Shown one piece after another: positions 7,078 through 13,310 of a stretch of 15,955 nt of DNA. A program made the translations under genes and the position numbers. The stretch is from positions 1-15,955 of the forward strand of contig DLMV01000025.1 of the NCBI GenBank assembly GCA_002478225.1. The letters are read 5' to 3'. The DNA is from Deltaproteobacteria bacterium UBA7527. GTDB lineage: Bacteria; Desulfobacterota; Syntrophorhabdia; Syntrophorhabdales; Syntrophorhabdaceae. The notes beneath the pieces are model-generated. The model was not told the DNA's origin, made no database searches, and was given only the letters and a program-made list of their open reading frames with translations. The first letter of the stretch is position 1. Every line of letters starts with the position of its first letter.

Positions 7078-7106
7078 GCCGGAAAACTGTTTTGCTCTCT
7101 GCTCCC
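7078..7106. repeat. 29 bp dispersed repeat, copy 1
   Basis: GCCGGAAAACTGTTTTGCTC plus nine further bases. It matches 28 of 29 bases of 11497-11525 (T versus C at one position). The 3' part contains two GCTCYCN heptamers. Here the first nine bases (GCCGGAAAA) also pair perfectly with TTTTCCGGC at 7112-7120, giving a hairpin with a 25-base loop; copy 2 lacks that partner. Confidence 0.7.
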
Positions 7107-7159
7107 AAAGATTTTCCGGCTTACAATGAAAAAAGTGCTCTGGGCAACAGGCCGTGAAT

Positions 7160-7187
7160 AACTGACGGTTGAAAGCTGAATACTGGC
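7160..7187. repeat. Degenerate period-7 tandem repeat, four units
   Basis: AACTGAC, GGTTGAA, AGCTGAA, TACTGGC follow each other without gaps (loose consensus ARCTGAA). The array lies upstream of the carbonic anhydrase promoter candidate. It is the most degenerate of the heptamer arrays in this window. Confidence 0.4.
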
Positions 7188-7214
7188 TGGCTTTACGGAT
7201 GCGCAATGAAACCC

Positions 7215-7243
7215 TTGATGATTTCAGTCGAATCCTTTATTAT
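7215..7243 (+). promoter_or_regulatory. Probable promoter of the carbonic anhydrase gene
   Basis: -35 TTGATG, a 17-base spacer, and -10 TATTAT (5 of 6). Transcription would start near 7250, leaving a short leader with GGAGGG at 7258-7263 before the ATG at 7268. Confidence 0.45.
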
Positions 7244-7267
7244 GTTGTAAAAATTTTGGAGGGCGTT

Positions 7268-7864
7268 ATGATCCATCATGCAGAGGCAGACCAGGCCTTA
7301 AGGACGCTGATCGACGGCAATAAGAGATATGCGTCATTAAAACAGAAACACCCGAACCAGGGGTTAAAGCGCCGCGCAGAGGTGTCGAAAGGACAGAAAC
7401 CCTTTGCAGTGATAGTAGGTTGTTCGGATTCCCGCATACCGCCGGAGATCCTCTTTGATCAGGGTCTCGGCGACATCTTCGTTATCCGCGTTGCCGGCAA
7501 CATCGTCGATGATGTCGCCCTCGGCAGCATCGAATATGCCGTTGACCATCTTGGGGCGACGCTCGTTGTTGTCCTCGGCCACTCAAAGTGCGGCGCCGTG
7601 ACCGCTACCGTACAGGGCGGGGAGGCGCATGGACATATCGGGAGCATCGTAAAGGCGATTGTTCCCGCGGTCAAAAAGGCAAAAGGCAAAAAAGGCGACC
7701 TCACGGACAATGCGATCAGGGCCAATGTCGAGCTTGTTTCAAAACAGGTAAAGACCTCGACGCCCATCCTCGCGAAGCTGGTCAGGGCGGGAAAGGTCAA
7801 GGTCGTCGGCGCTTATTACGATATCGACAGCGGACTGGTGGAGATCTTGAAAAGCGGTTCATAG
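7268..7864 (+). CDS. Beta-class carbonic anhydrase
   Basis: 198 residues, typical of beta carbonic anhydrases (EC 4.2.1.1), cytoplasmic zinc enzymes that interconvert CO2 and bicarbonate. Zinc ligands are Cys52 and Asp54 in GCSDSR (Asp54 also pairs with Arg56), then His105 and Cys108 in GHSKCGA. Other family segments: IPPEILFDQGLGDIFVIRVAGNIV (57-80), GSIEYAVDHLG (86-96), and VVGAYYDIDSGLVE near the end. The start at 7268 is chosen over an upstream in-frame ATG at 7169 because GGAGGG lies just before it and the family begins with this 'L-x-x-GN-x-R' region. The gene diverges from acs; bicarbonate supply for carboxylation alongside acetate activation is a reasonable but unproven link. Confidence 0.95.
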   Translation: MIHHAEADQALRTLIDGNKRYASLKQKHPNQGLKRRAEVSKGQKPFAVIVGCSDSRIPPEILFDQGLGDIFVIRVAGNIVDDVALGSIEYAVDHLGATLVVVLGHSKCGAVTATVQGGEAHGHIGSIVKAIVPAVKKAKGKKGDLTDNAIRANVELVSKQVKTSTPILAKLVRAGKVKVVGAYYDIDSGLVEILKSGS

Positions 7865-7993
7865 CTCATAGTTCATAGCTCATAGCAACAGCACAAACCC
7901 GGTTCATTTTTGCTGTCAGCTATTAGCTGTCAACTACTGTGAAAAGTAAAAGGTGAAGAAGGATCTCGTCAGTCGTAAGGCGTGAGGCGAGTG
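7859..7993. repeat. Three period-7 repeat runs after the carbonic anhydrase gene
   Basis: Run 1 (7859-7886): TCATAGC, TCATAGT, TCATAGC, TCATAGC; it supplies the stop codon of the upstream gene. Run 2 (7912-7932): GCTGTCA, GCTATTA, GCTGTCA. Run 3 (7966-7993): TCGTCAG, TCGTAAG, GCGTGAG, GCGAGTG. The three have different sequences but the same 7-base period, and they fill most of the gap between this gene and the convergent lgt. Confidence 0.7.
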
Positions 7994-8007
7994 GAAGAAA
8001 CAACTTC

Positions 8008-8796
8008 TTAGGTGCGTGCTGATCTTTTCGGCAGCCACCAGTATCTCAGGAACAGTCCTACCGCTATCATCAGCCCGCTCAAAAGCTGCCCCATGCTGAA
8101 AAGGCCAAGGATCTGACCTATCTGGGGGTCAGCCTCCCTGAAGAATTCACAGAAGATCCTGAAGCACCCATACAAGATCAGGAACAGGGTAAATACATCG
8201 CCCTCGCGCCTTTTATAGTCCTTATAGATCCAGAGAATTATGAAAAGCAACAGTCCTTCAAAAAAGGCCTCGTATAGCTGGGACGGGTGCCGCGGAACAT
8301 TGCCGCCCTGGGGAAATACCATGGCCCACGGCACGTCTGTCGGCCTCCCGTAGAGCTCGCTGTTGATAAAGTTGCCGATCCTCCCGAATCCTATACCTAC
8401 CGGGCAGGTGGGAATTATAAGGTCAATGATCAGAAAAAAATCGAGCCTCTTCCTTTTTATATACATATATGCCGCTGCAAAGGCCCCTATGAGCCCTCCA
8501 TGAAAAGACATCCCCCCGTGCCAGAGCACAAATATCTCCATGGGGTTTTCGAGATAGAAGGAAAGATTATAAAAAAAGATGTAGCCGAGCCGTGCGCCGA
8601 CGATAAGCCCGACAATGAGATAGAAATACAGGTCGTCTATCATGGCCCTTTCGATCTTCAAAGCCCTCTTTTTCACCTGGTACAGCGTCAGGAGATATGA
8701 AGACACGAAACCAACGACATACATGAAGCCGTACCATCGCAGGGAAAAAGGCCCTATCTTAAAGATCACGGGGTCTATGTGAGGATATTTGATCAT
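8008..8796 (-). CDS. lgt: Prolipoprotein diacylglyceryl transferase
   Basis: 262 residues, the usual Lgt size. This inner-membrane enzyme moves diacylglycerol from phosphatidylglycerol to the lipobox Cys of prelipoproteins. Visible features: the N-terminal YPHIDPVIFKIGPFSLRWYG, several membrane spans (about 22-40, 56-76, 98-114, 120-137, 180-192, 203-218, 236-252), HGGMSFHGG at 93-101, the signature GRIGNFINSE at 138-147, HPSQLYEA at 170-177, and R213 in the GCFRIFCEFFRE region. The ATG at 8796 matches typical Lgt N-termini. It is two bases after the stop codon of the HAD gene, so re-initiation is likely. A GTG at 8829 would overlap that gene. Last gene of a three-gene minus-strand operon. 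Confidence 0.95.
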   Translation of the reverse strand: MIKYPHIDPVIFKIGPFSLRWYGFMYVVGFVSSYLLTLYQVKKRALKIERAMIDDLYFYLIVGLIVGARLGYIFFYNLSFYLENPMEIFVLWHGGMSFHGGLIGAFAAAYMYIKRKRLDFFLIIDLIIPTCPVGIGFGRIGNFINSELYGRPTDVPWAMVFPQGGNVPRHPSQLYEAFFEGLLLFIILWIYKDYKRREGDVFTLFLILYGCFRIFCEFFREADPQIGQILGLFSMGQLLSGLMIAVGLFLRYWWLPKRSART

Positions 8797-8798
8797 TA

Positions 8799-9416
8799 TT
8801 ATATGAGATTCTCCTTTATCACCCTCCACAGGTCGCCGGCGCTTTTAAACACTATAGCTTGCATGCCGAAGTCTTGCGCCACCTCTGCATATCTCTTTAT
8901 GTCATCAATGAAAAGGATCGAATCTCTTTCCACATCGGTCCTTTTGAAGATCTCGTCGTATATCCTCTGCTTCGGCTTTTTTGCACCGATCTCGAAGGAG
9001 AGTATCCATTCGTCCATGGAATGCACGATCGGGTAAAGTTCTGTGATATAAGTGAAATGAAGCTCGTTCGTGTTGCTGAGAAGGAAAAGGGGATACCCCT
9101 TGCCTTTCAGGTAGGTGATGATATCTCTCACCTCATGGTCTTCCTTGAAGATGGGGTTCCATATGTCCTTGAATTCCTCAAAGTCTATCTCAAGCTTATA
9201 CCTCTCCTTCAACCTCACAAAAAAATCAGTTGAAGACATCAGGCCTTCTTCATAGGCATTGATAAGACCGTTCTCCATATCAAAGAGAAACCTGAAGATC
9301 TCGTCAGGAGAGAACCGCCCTGCCACCCTTGACACCTCGTGGAGCTTATGTGCGATCTGCCTGTGTTCAAAGGGGAGGATCACGTTGCCGAGATCAAAAA
9401 CGAACAACTTAATCAT
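8799..9416 (-). CDS. HAD-superfamily hydrolase (YihX-like phosphatase)
   Basis: 205 residues, typical for HAD subfamily IA. Motif I is VFDLGNVI with nucleophile Asp8. The second Asp of the usual DxD is absent (DLG-N), as is standard for the YihX group of sugar-phosphate phosphatases. Motif II is LLSNTNE (around 112-118), motif III is the Lys pair in GAKKPKQRIYDE, and motif IV is FIDD. The helical cap lies between motifs I and II. The substrate cannot be deduced; YihX itself hydrolyses alpha-glucose 1-phosphate. The ATG overlaps the stop codon of the upstream TraB-like gene by eight bases, and its own stop is two bases before lgt, so the three are translated as a unit. Confidence 0.9.
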   Translation of the reverse strand: MIKLFVFDLGNVILPFEHRQIAHKLHEVSRVAGRFSPDEIFRFLFDMENGLINAYEEGLMSSTDFFVRLKERYKLEIDFEEFKDIWNPIFKEDHEVRDIITYLKGKGYPLFLLSNTNELHFTYITELYPIVHSMDEWILSFEIGAKKPKQRIYDEIFKRTDVERDSILFIDDIKRYAEVAQDFGMQAIVFKSAGDLWRVIKENLI

Positions 9417-10077
9417 AAGGAAATACCTTCAGGGGATCCAGGGGGGAATAAAGGCCATGAGGATCTTCAAGGTGCCTCCAGCCTGTAATATGGAGGAACC
9501 TCTTTTCGGGGGAACTCTTCATCAATAGAGAAAGCCTATCGGCCATGTGCCTGTCGCGGACGTACATCTCATCGTCGTAGGAGGCAGTCTTTATGCCGGA
9601 CTTAAAAAAGAGCCGCGCCATTGTTGCCTCTCTGGAGCCATTCGCGGCATCTTTTTCTGTCAGAAGCTCTTCGATGTTGCCGGAATCAAACAGCTCCTCG
9701 GCATTTTGTAATTTTAAATAAGAGAACATGTCCATATCAATTAAATGGAAAGGGATTCGCCGCCCTTTGCAATATTCTGCAACTACCTCATATTCGTCGG
9801 GCATGTTCAAAAAAGCCTTCAGATCGTCCATAGCGGATCCATTATACGGCCTCTTATCATTCTTCAGTTTTTTAAGGACCTCGTCAATACGCTTTTTATA
9901 TCTGCCGCGATTTTCCTTCCGGAACATCAGCCCGTATTGGGTGAACTCCAGGGTGATCACATCGGGCATTATGCCGGTAATCCACTGCCGGAGCAATGCC
10001 CGGTTTCTCTTATCCCTGTGGATCACGCCAAGCATGTAGAACCTGCGGCCATGATCCAGGTCAATAGTTGTTGCCAT
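9409..10077 (-). CDS. TraB/GumN-like domain protein
   Basis: 222 residues. The pattern fits the TraB/PrgY/GumN (TIKI-like) superfamily: an N-terminal strand with His (RFYMLGVIHRD, 12-22), PDVITLEFTQ (39-47) with the family Glu44, a late Arg helix VRDRHMADRLSLL (173-185), and a C-terminal RFLHITGWRHLEDPHGLYSPL (193-213) matching the closing H-x-x-G-x-x-HL...GL motif. Family members include metal-dependent proteases and pheromone shutdown proteins; the activity here is not known. No signal peptide is seen. The ATG at 10077 is preferred over a TTG at 10116, and neither has a ribosome site. A weak promoter (TTGAAA, 17 bases, GTTAAT) ends ten bases before this ATG, so leaderless translation is possible. 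First gene of the TraB-like/HAD/lgt operon. Confidence 0.65.
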   Translation of the reverse strand: MATTIDLDHGRRFYMLGVIHRDKRNRALLRQWITGIMPDVITLEFTQYGLMFRKENRGRYKKRIDEVLKKLKNDKRPYNGSAMDDLKAFLNMPDEYEVVAEYCKGRRIPFHLIDMDMFSYLKLQNAEELFDSGNIEELLTEKDAANGSREATMARLFFKSGIKTASYDDEMYVRDRHMADRLSLLMKSSPEKRFLHITGWRHLEDPHGLYSPLDPLKVFPYD

Positions 10078-10149
10078 TGCGTAGTAAATTAACACATACA
10101 GAAAGTGCCGTTTCAAGAAAAATGTGAATGAATGGAACTGCCTTTTCCC

Positions 10150-10178
10150 TTGCCATAACCTTCTCTATGCTATATAAC
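10150..10178 (+). promoter_or_regulatory. Promoter of the amidohydrolase-GNAT gene, predicted leaderless
   Basis: -35 TTGCCA (5 of 6), a 17-base spacer, and -10 TATAAC (5 of 6). Only seven bases separate the -10 hexamer from the ATG at 10186, so transcription should begin at or within a base or two of the start codon. No Shine-Dalgarno sequence is present. Confidence 0.6.
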
Positions 10179-10185
10179 GAAGCGT

Positions 10186-11487
10186 ATGAATATCATCGAC
10201 GTTCATATTCACGCGGGTCACATGCATGAATGGACCGGTCAGGCAAAACGGCTGTGGATGGAAACCGGTCCTTACGCGCTCGAGATCTTCGACGAAGAGG
10301 GAAACCAGCTGCCTCAGGAATACGGGGACGTGATAAAGCGGGAAGAGGTCTTCGGCGGCATCCTGTTCCCCGAATACTCGCCTCACACGGCGGGGGTCAT
10401 GCCGTTTGAAAGAACGCTCGAGATCAGCGCCATACATCCCGAGTTCATTCCCATCGCGAACCTCAACCCGAACTATCACGACGACCTTGCAGCCGCCTTT
10501 GAGACCCAATTGCAAATGGGCGCCAGGGGACTCAAGATACACCCCATCCACGGCTCCTTTTACGCCAACGACAGGAAACTCTACCCCATCTACGAGTACT
10601 GCCAGAAGGCGGGACTGCCTGTCTTCTTCCATGCAGGAACGAGCCTTCTGAAAGGTTCAAAGATGCGTTATTCCGACCCGTATACCTTTGATGACGTGAT
10701 CAGCGACTTTCCTGATATGAGGGTCATCCTCTGCCATGGCGGCCGGGTCTTCTGGTATCGTATAGCGGAATTCATGGTGAAAAGATTCGAGAACGTCTAT
10801 ATCGACGTATCGGGGTTGCCGCCGCAGAACCTGCTCCAGTATTTTCCGTCCATGCCAAAGTTCAGCCACAAATACCTATTCGGTACCGATTTTCCGGCTG
10901 TTCCGGGGATCCGCAAAAATTACGATGTGATCTACTATCTTGTTGGCAGCGAAAAGGCAATGTCCCGCATAGGCTTCCAGAATGCCTATGACCTCTTTGG
11001 CTTCTGGAAGGAGGGGATATTCGAGGCAAGGGATGCAGAGGAGATATTCAAGGTGGTCAATGACGGCGCAACACGGTACAGGGGCGCAATACCCGAGGAC
11101 CGCTACCACGAGCCCTACATGCCGATGGAAGAGCTGACCGGAGAGATGCGGAGGATGCGGTTCTACGGCTACAGAAAGGATCTGAAGCTCCTCGGCGTCA
11201 TGGGCAAAGAACCGATCAAGGATGCGACCCTCATACGCCACGCATACGTGGCCACGGAGAGCCAGGGAAAAGGGATCGGCTCAAAGCTTCTCGCGTTCAT
11301 CGAAAAGCAGGTCGATACCGAGTGGCTTCTCATCGGCACGTGGAAGGCAGCCGCGTGGGCGATCGACTTTTACAAGAAGCACGGCTACGAGGTAATGCCC
11401 GACAAGGACGGGCTGCTCCGCACATACTGGTCCATCCCCGACCGCCAGATCGAAACGTCGATCGTACTGGGGAAAAAGATGCGATAA
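10186..11487 (+). CDS. Amidohydrolase (Amidohydro_2) fused to a GNAT acetyltransferase domain
   Basis: 433 residues, two domains. Residues 1-275 form a metal-dependent TIM-barrel hydrolase: D5-V-H7-I-H9 at the N-terminus, LKIHP with Lys117, FFHAG with His149, LCHGG with His184, and GTDFP with Asp235. This is the Amidohydro_2 (PF04909) layout used by decarboxylases and hydrolases of aromatic or cyclic acids. Residues 320-420 look like GNAT: HAYVATESQGKGIGSKLLAFIE (352-373) holds the acetyl-CoA loop QGKGIG (360-365), followed by AAWAIDFYKKHGYE (389-402). The joined protein could be a hydrolase that also acetylates, or the GNAT part may regulate; both are inference. The frame is uninterrupted, so the fusion is real in this sequence. 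It diverges from the TraB-like operon. Confidence 0.88.
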   Translation: MNIIDVHIHAGHMHEWTGQAKRLWMETGPYALEIFDEEGNQLPQEYGDVIKREEVFGGILFPEYSPHTAGVMPFERTLEISAIHPEFIPIANLNPNYHDDLAAAFETQLQMGARGLKIHPIHGSFYANDRKLYPIYEYCQKAGLPVFFHAGTSLLKGSKMRYSDPYTFDDVISDFPDMRVILCHGGRVFWYRIAEFMVKRFENVYIDVSGLPPQNLLQYFPSMPKFSHKYLFGTDFPAVPGIRKNYDVIYYLVGSEKAMSRIGFQNAYDLFGFWKEGIFEARDAEEIFKVVNDGATRYRGAIPEDRYHEPYMPMEELTGEMRRMRFYGYRKDLKLLGVMGKEPIKDATLIRHAYVATESQGKGIGSKLLAFIEKQVDTEWLLIGTWKAAAWAIDFYKKHGYEVMPDKDGLLRTYWSIPDRQIETSIVLGKKMR

Positions 11488-11716
11488 AAAAGATTCGCCG
11501 GAAAACTGTTTTGCTCCCTGCTCCCTGCGCATAATTTACCCTTGCAGCGATTCAGTTCCGCTCGATGCCCGAACTCGACCTGGTCTTCAGACAGCGGGCA
11601 TCGGCCTTATCGCGGCCTGGCCGCAGGCCCGCTTCACTTCATCGGCAGGGGACCCAGATTATGCTTGAAGTCGCGAAGAGCTGGTCAAGTCTTTTCAGAC
11701 AGCATCCAGCATTTTT
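11488..11716. other. Intergenic region left of the insertion sequence
   Basis: No gene recognised. It contains copy 2 of the 29 bp repeat, then a GC-rich part with two mutually exclusive hairpins: GATGCCCG (11564-11571) with CGGGCATC (11595-11602), and GCGGGC (11594-11599) with GCCCGC (11627-11632), the latter enclosing GCGGC-ctg-GCCGC. Short open frames here have no family resemblance. Confidence 0.5.
11497..11525. repeat. 29 bp dispersed repeat, copy 2
   Basis: 28 of 29 bases identical to 7078-7106. It begins nine bases after the stop codon of the amidohydrolase gene. The 3' part is a run of GCTCCCT heptamers (two units, 11513-11526), tying it to the other period-7 sequences of this window. 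Confidence 0.7.
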
Positions 11717-11739
11717 TAAGTGGTTCGCCGCTCCTTCTC

Positions 11740-12570
11740 TCATACCGCATCCCTGATCTTTGGTAATGTACAAAAGTACACCTCATCAGGCGTCCTGTGG
11801 TTAAGCCCCTGATGGGGCCGCCGGGTATTATACCGGTCGAAGTATTTTTCAAGCTCCTTTCGTGCGTGGGTTATTGATTCATATGCCTTTAAATACACCT
11901 CTTCATATTTTACTGTTTCCCATAGTCTCTCTATGAATATATTGTCCCTCCAGCGGTTGCGCCCGTCCATGCTGATACGGATGTTGTTGTGCAGGAGAAT
12001 ATCGGTAAATGCGTCAGAGGTGAACTGGCTTCCCTGGTCGGTATTGAAGATATCGGGTCTGCCATATTTCATCAATGCCTCTTCCAGCGCTTCCATGCAG
12101 AATGAGACATCCAGCGTATTTGACGCCCTCCAGGACAACACCTTTCTGCTTGCCCAGTCCATTATGGCGACGAGGCAGCAGAATCCCTTTGCCATGGGGA
12201 GGTAGGTGATGTCCGAGCACCAGACCTGATTGGCTTCCAATATGTCAAGCCCACGAAGGAGGTAGGGATAAACTTTATGACCCGGATGGGGCTTGGATAA
12301 ACGTGGTTTCTTGTAGACGGCCTCAATGCCCATCTTTCTCATAAGGGCGCGGACATGGATCCTGCCTGCGGTATAGGCTCTCCGTTTTAGGATGCTTTTT
12401 ATTCCCCCGGAACCGAGGTAAGGCTCTTCTAAGTGGATCTCATCGATGATACGCATGAGTTCTCTGTCTCCGTCGCTTATTGGAACGGGGGTATAGTAGA
12501 TGCCGGACCGGGAGAGGTTCAATATTGTGCATTGTCTTGTAATGGGCAACGGATGCTCCTTGTCGATCAT
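11740..12570 (-). CDS. IS3-family transposase OrfB (integrase catalytic domain)
   Basis: 276 residues. An N-terminal HTH_21-like region (RQCTILNLSRSGIYY, then IKSILKRR...IHVRALMRKMGIEAVYKKP) is followed by the rve catalytic core. The catalytic triad is Asp120 (WCSDITYL), Asp178 (NTDQGSQFTS) and Glu214 (NIFIERLWETVKYEE). D178 and E214 are separated by 35 residues, the D,D(35)E spacing of the family. The C-terminal RYNTRRPHQGLNHRTPDEVY is also typical. Its ATG overlaps the OrfA TGA (ATGA), so it is made by coupling or as an OrfAB fusion through frameshifting. It is full length with no internal stop. Confidence 0.95.
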   Translation of the reverse strand: MIDKEHPLPITRQCTILNLSRSGIYYTPVPISDGDRELMRIIDEIHLEEPYLGSGGIKSILKRRAYTAGRIHVRALMRKMGIEAVYKKPRLSKPHPGHKVYPYLLRGLDILEANQVWCSDITYLPMAKGFCCLVAIMDWASRKVLSWRASNTLDVSFCMEALEEALMKYGRPDIFNTDQGSQFTSDAFTDILLHNNIRISMDGRNRWRDNIFIERLWETVKYEEVYLKAYESITHARKELEKYFDRYNTRRPHQGLNHRTPDEVYFCTLPKIRDAV

Positions 12571-12869
12571 TTCTTTGCGCTCGGCCCGTCTATGCGCCCG
12601 AGCGCGACTGATAAAAAATCGTTCTCCATGGCAAGCTGTCCTATCTTGGCGTGGAGTTCTTTGATGTCCGGTTCTTTCTGGGATGATTTCCCTTTGTCGA
12701 ACACTTCAGGGGCCTTTTCCAAGAGGACCTTCTTCCACTCTGCGATCTGGTTGGGATGTACCTGAAACCTCTCTGATAACTCCACCAATGTCTGCTCTCC
12801 CTTTATTGCTTCCAATGCTGCCTTTGCTTTAAAAACTGCTCCGTGGTTTCTTCTCGGTCTTTTTGTCAT
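12567..12869 (-). CDS. IS3-family transposase OrfA (HTH protein)
   Basis: 100 residues. The N-terminal helix-turn-helix of the IS3/IS911 OrfA type (HGAVFKAKAALEAIKGEQTL, then VELSERFQVHPNQIAEWKK) binds the element ends. A Leu-rich coiled region (around 68-92, IKELHAKIGQLAMENDFL) is where OrfA and OrfAB multimerise. The start has AAAGGAG upstream. The last codons overlap OrfB by four bases. I see no canonical A6G slippery heptamer at the junction, only CAAAGAAATGA. Confidence 0.93.
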   Translation of the reverse strand: MTKRPRRNHGAVFKAKAALEAIKGEQTLVELSERFQVHPNQIAEWKKVLLEKAPEVFDKGKSSQKEPDIKELHAKIGQLAMENDFLSVALGRIDGPSAKK

Positions 12870-12984
12870 CTGGCTGCTCCTTTCTGTTGTTATTATAGAG
12901 CAGCAAAACCACTTATGTCACTGTCCGAAATTGTTGTACCAGCTCTATGTAACAGGCGGATGGCAAGGGTTCTTTTCTTTGGAC

Positions 12985-13013
12985 TTGCGAAGTTCAGGCA
13001 TCCGGGTTATAAT
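12985..13013 (+). promoter_or_regulatory. Promoter of the toxin-antitoxin pair
   Basis: -35 TTGCGA, a 17-base spacer, and a perfect -10 TATAAT. Predicted transcription start is near 13020, inside the palindrome at 13013-13026. It lies outside the insertion sequence, so the pair does not depend on the element for transcription. Confidence 0.6.
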
Positions 13014-13026
13014 CTTACCAGTAAGA
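13013..13026. promoter_or_regulatory. Candidate operator for AbrB-type autoregulation
   Basis: TCTTAC-ca-GTAAGA is a perfect 6 bp inverted repeat with a 2-base spacer. It overlaps the last base of the -10 box and the predicted start of transcription, 20 bases before the antitoxin ATG. This is where an antitoxin repressor would block its own promoter; the binding protein is inferred. Confidence 0.45.
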
Positions 13027-13046
13027 ATATTATTTCGGAGGCTTTT

Positions 13047-13310
13047 ATGGCAAATCTGGCAACCACGAAGATGTCTTCCAAGGGACAGGTCGTTATTCCG
13101 GAGGATATACGGAAACGGCTGGACTTAAAGGCCGGTGCGCAGTTCATTGTTGTAGGAGAAAAAGACGTGGTCATATTCAAATCCATCTCCAGACCGTCCA
13201 TGAAGGAGTTTGATGGGTTGATTGCCAAAGCCCGGAGGCAGGCAAAAGATGCGGGATTGAAACGATCAGACATCGAAGCTGCAATTGCAAAGGCCCGAAA
13301 TAAAGAGTGA
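13047..13310 (+). CDS. AbrB/MazE/SpoVT-type antitoxin
   Basis: 87 residues. The N-terminal swapped-hairpin domain is plain: TTKMSSKGQVVIPEDIRKRLDLKAG, then an FIVVGEKDVVIFKSI strand pair (about residues 6-50). This fold binds palindromic DNA as a dimer. Residues 51-87 (PSMKEFDGLIAKARRQAKDAGLKRSDIEAAIAKARNKE) form the helical tail that in such proteins wraps the toxin. The start has GGAGG at 13037-13041; upstream in-frame sequence lacks coding features. The stop overlaps the GTG of the PIN gene by four bases (GTGA), a standard antitoxin-toxin junction. Confidence 0.93.
   Translation: MANLATTKMSSKGQVVIPEDIRKRLDLKAGAQFIVVGEKDVVIFKSISRPSMKEFDGLIAKARRQAKDAGLKRSDIEAAIAKARNKE

Larger units (their letters stand above)
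6774..7267. other. 494 bp divergent intergenic region, acs / carbonic anhydrase
   Basis: No convincing gene. The stretch holds the acs promoter (6839-6867), a copy of the 29 bp dispersed repeat inside a 9 bp inverted repeat (7078-7120), a period-7 array (7160-7187) and a carbonic anhydrase promoter candidate (7215-7243). Open frames crossing it on both strands lack coding signals; they are extensions of acs and of the carbonic anhydrase into repeat sequence. The part 6900-7070 is AT-rich, with nothing recognised. Confidence 0.7.
11717..12915 (-). mobile_element. IS3-family insertion sequence, about 1.2 kb
   Basis: Two consecutive minus-strand genes (orfA, orfB) lie between putative terminal inverted repeats. 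Read inward, the ends are TAAGTGGTTTTGCTGCTC (complement of 12898-12915) and TAAGTGGTTCGCCGCTCC (11717-11734): nine identical leading bases, then GC-GCTC with one gap. The total length of about 1199 bp fits IS3-family elements. Exact tips and a target duplication could not be confirmed; the ends are not the TG/CA usual for the family, so the true tips may lie a few bases away. Both genes look intact, so the copy may be active. Confidence 0.75.

Noticed and set aside
6730..7206. 158-residue minus-strand open frame overlapping the acs start
   Set aside because: It runs through the acs promoter and dispersed repeats and ends out of frame within acs. Composition is that of intergenic DNA.
7859..7993. 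CRISPR array
   Set aside because: Units are 7 bases with no spacers, there are only three or four units per run, and no cas genes are present.
11542..11766. Two overlapping short open frames left of the IS
   Set aside because: No ribosome site, no family match, GC-rich hairpin sequence, and they run into the IS end.
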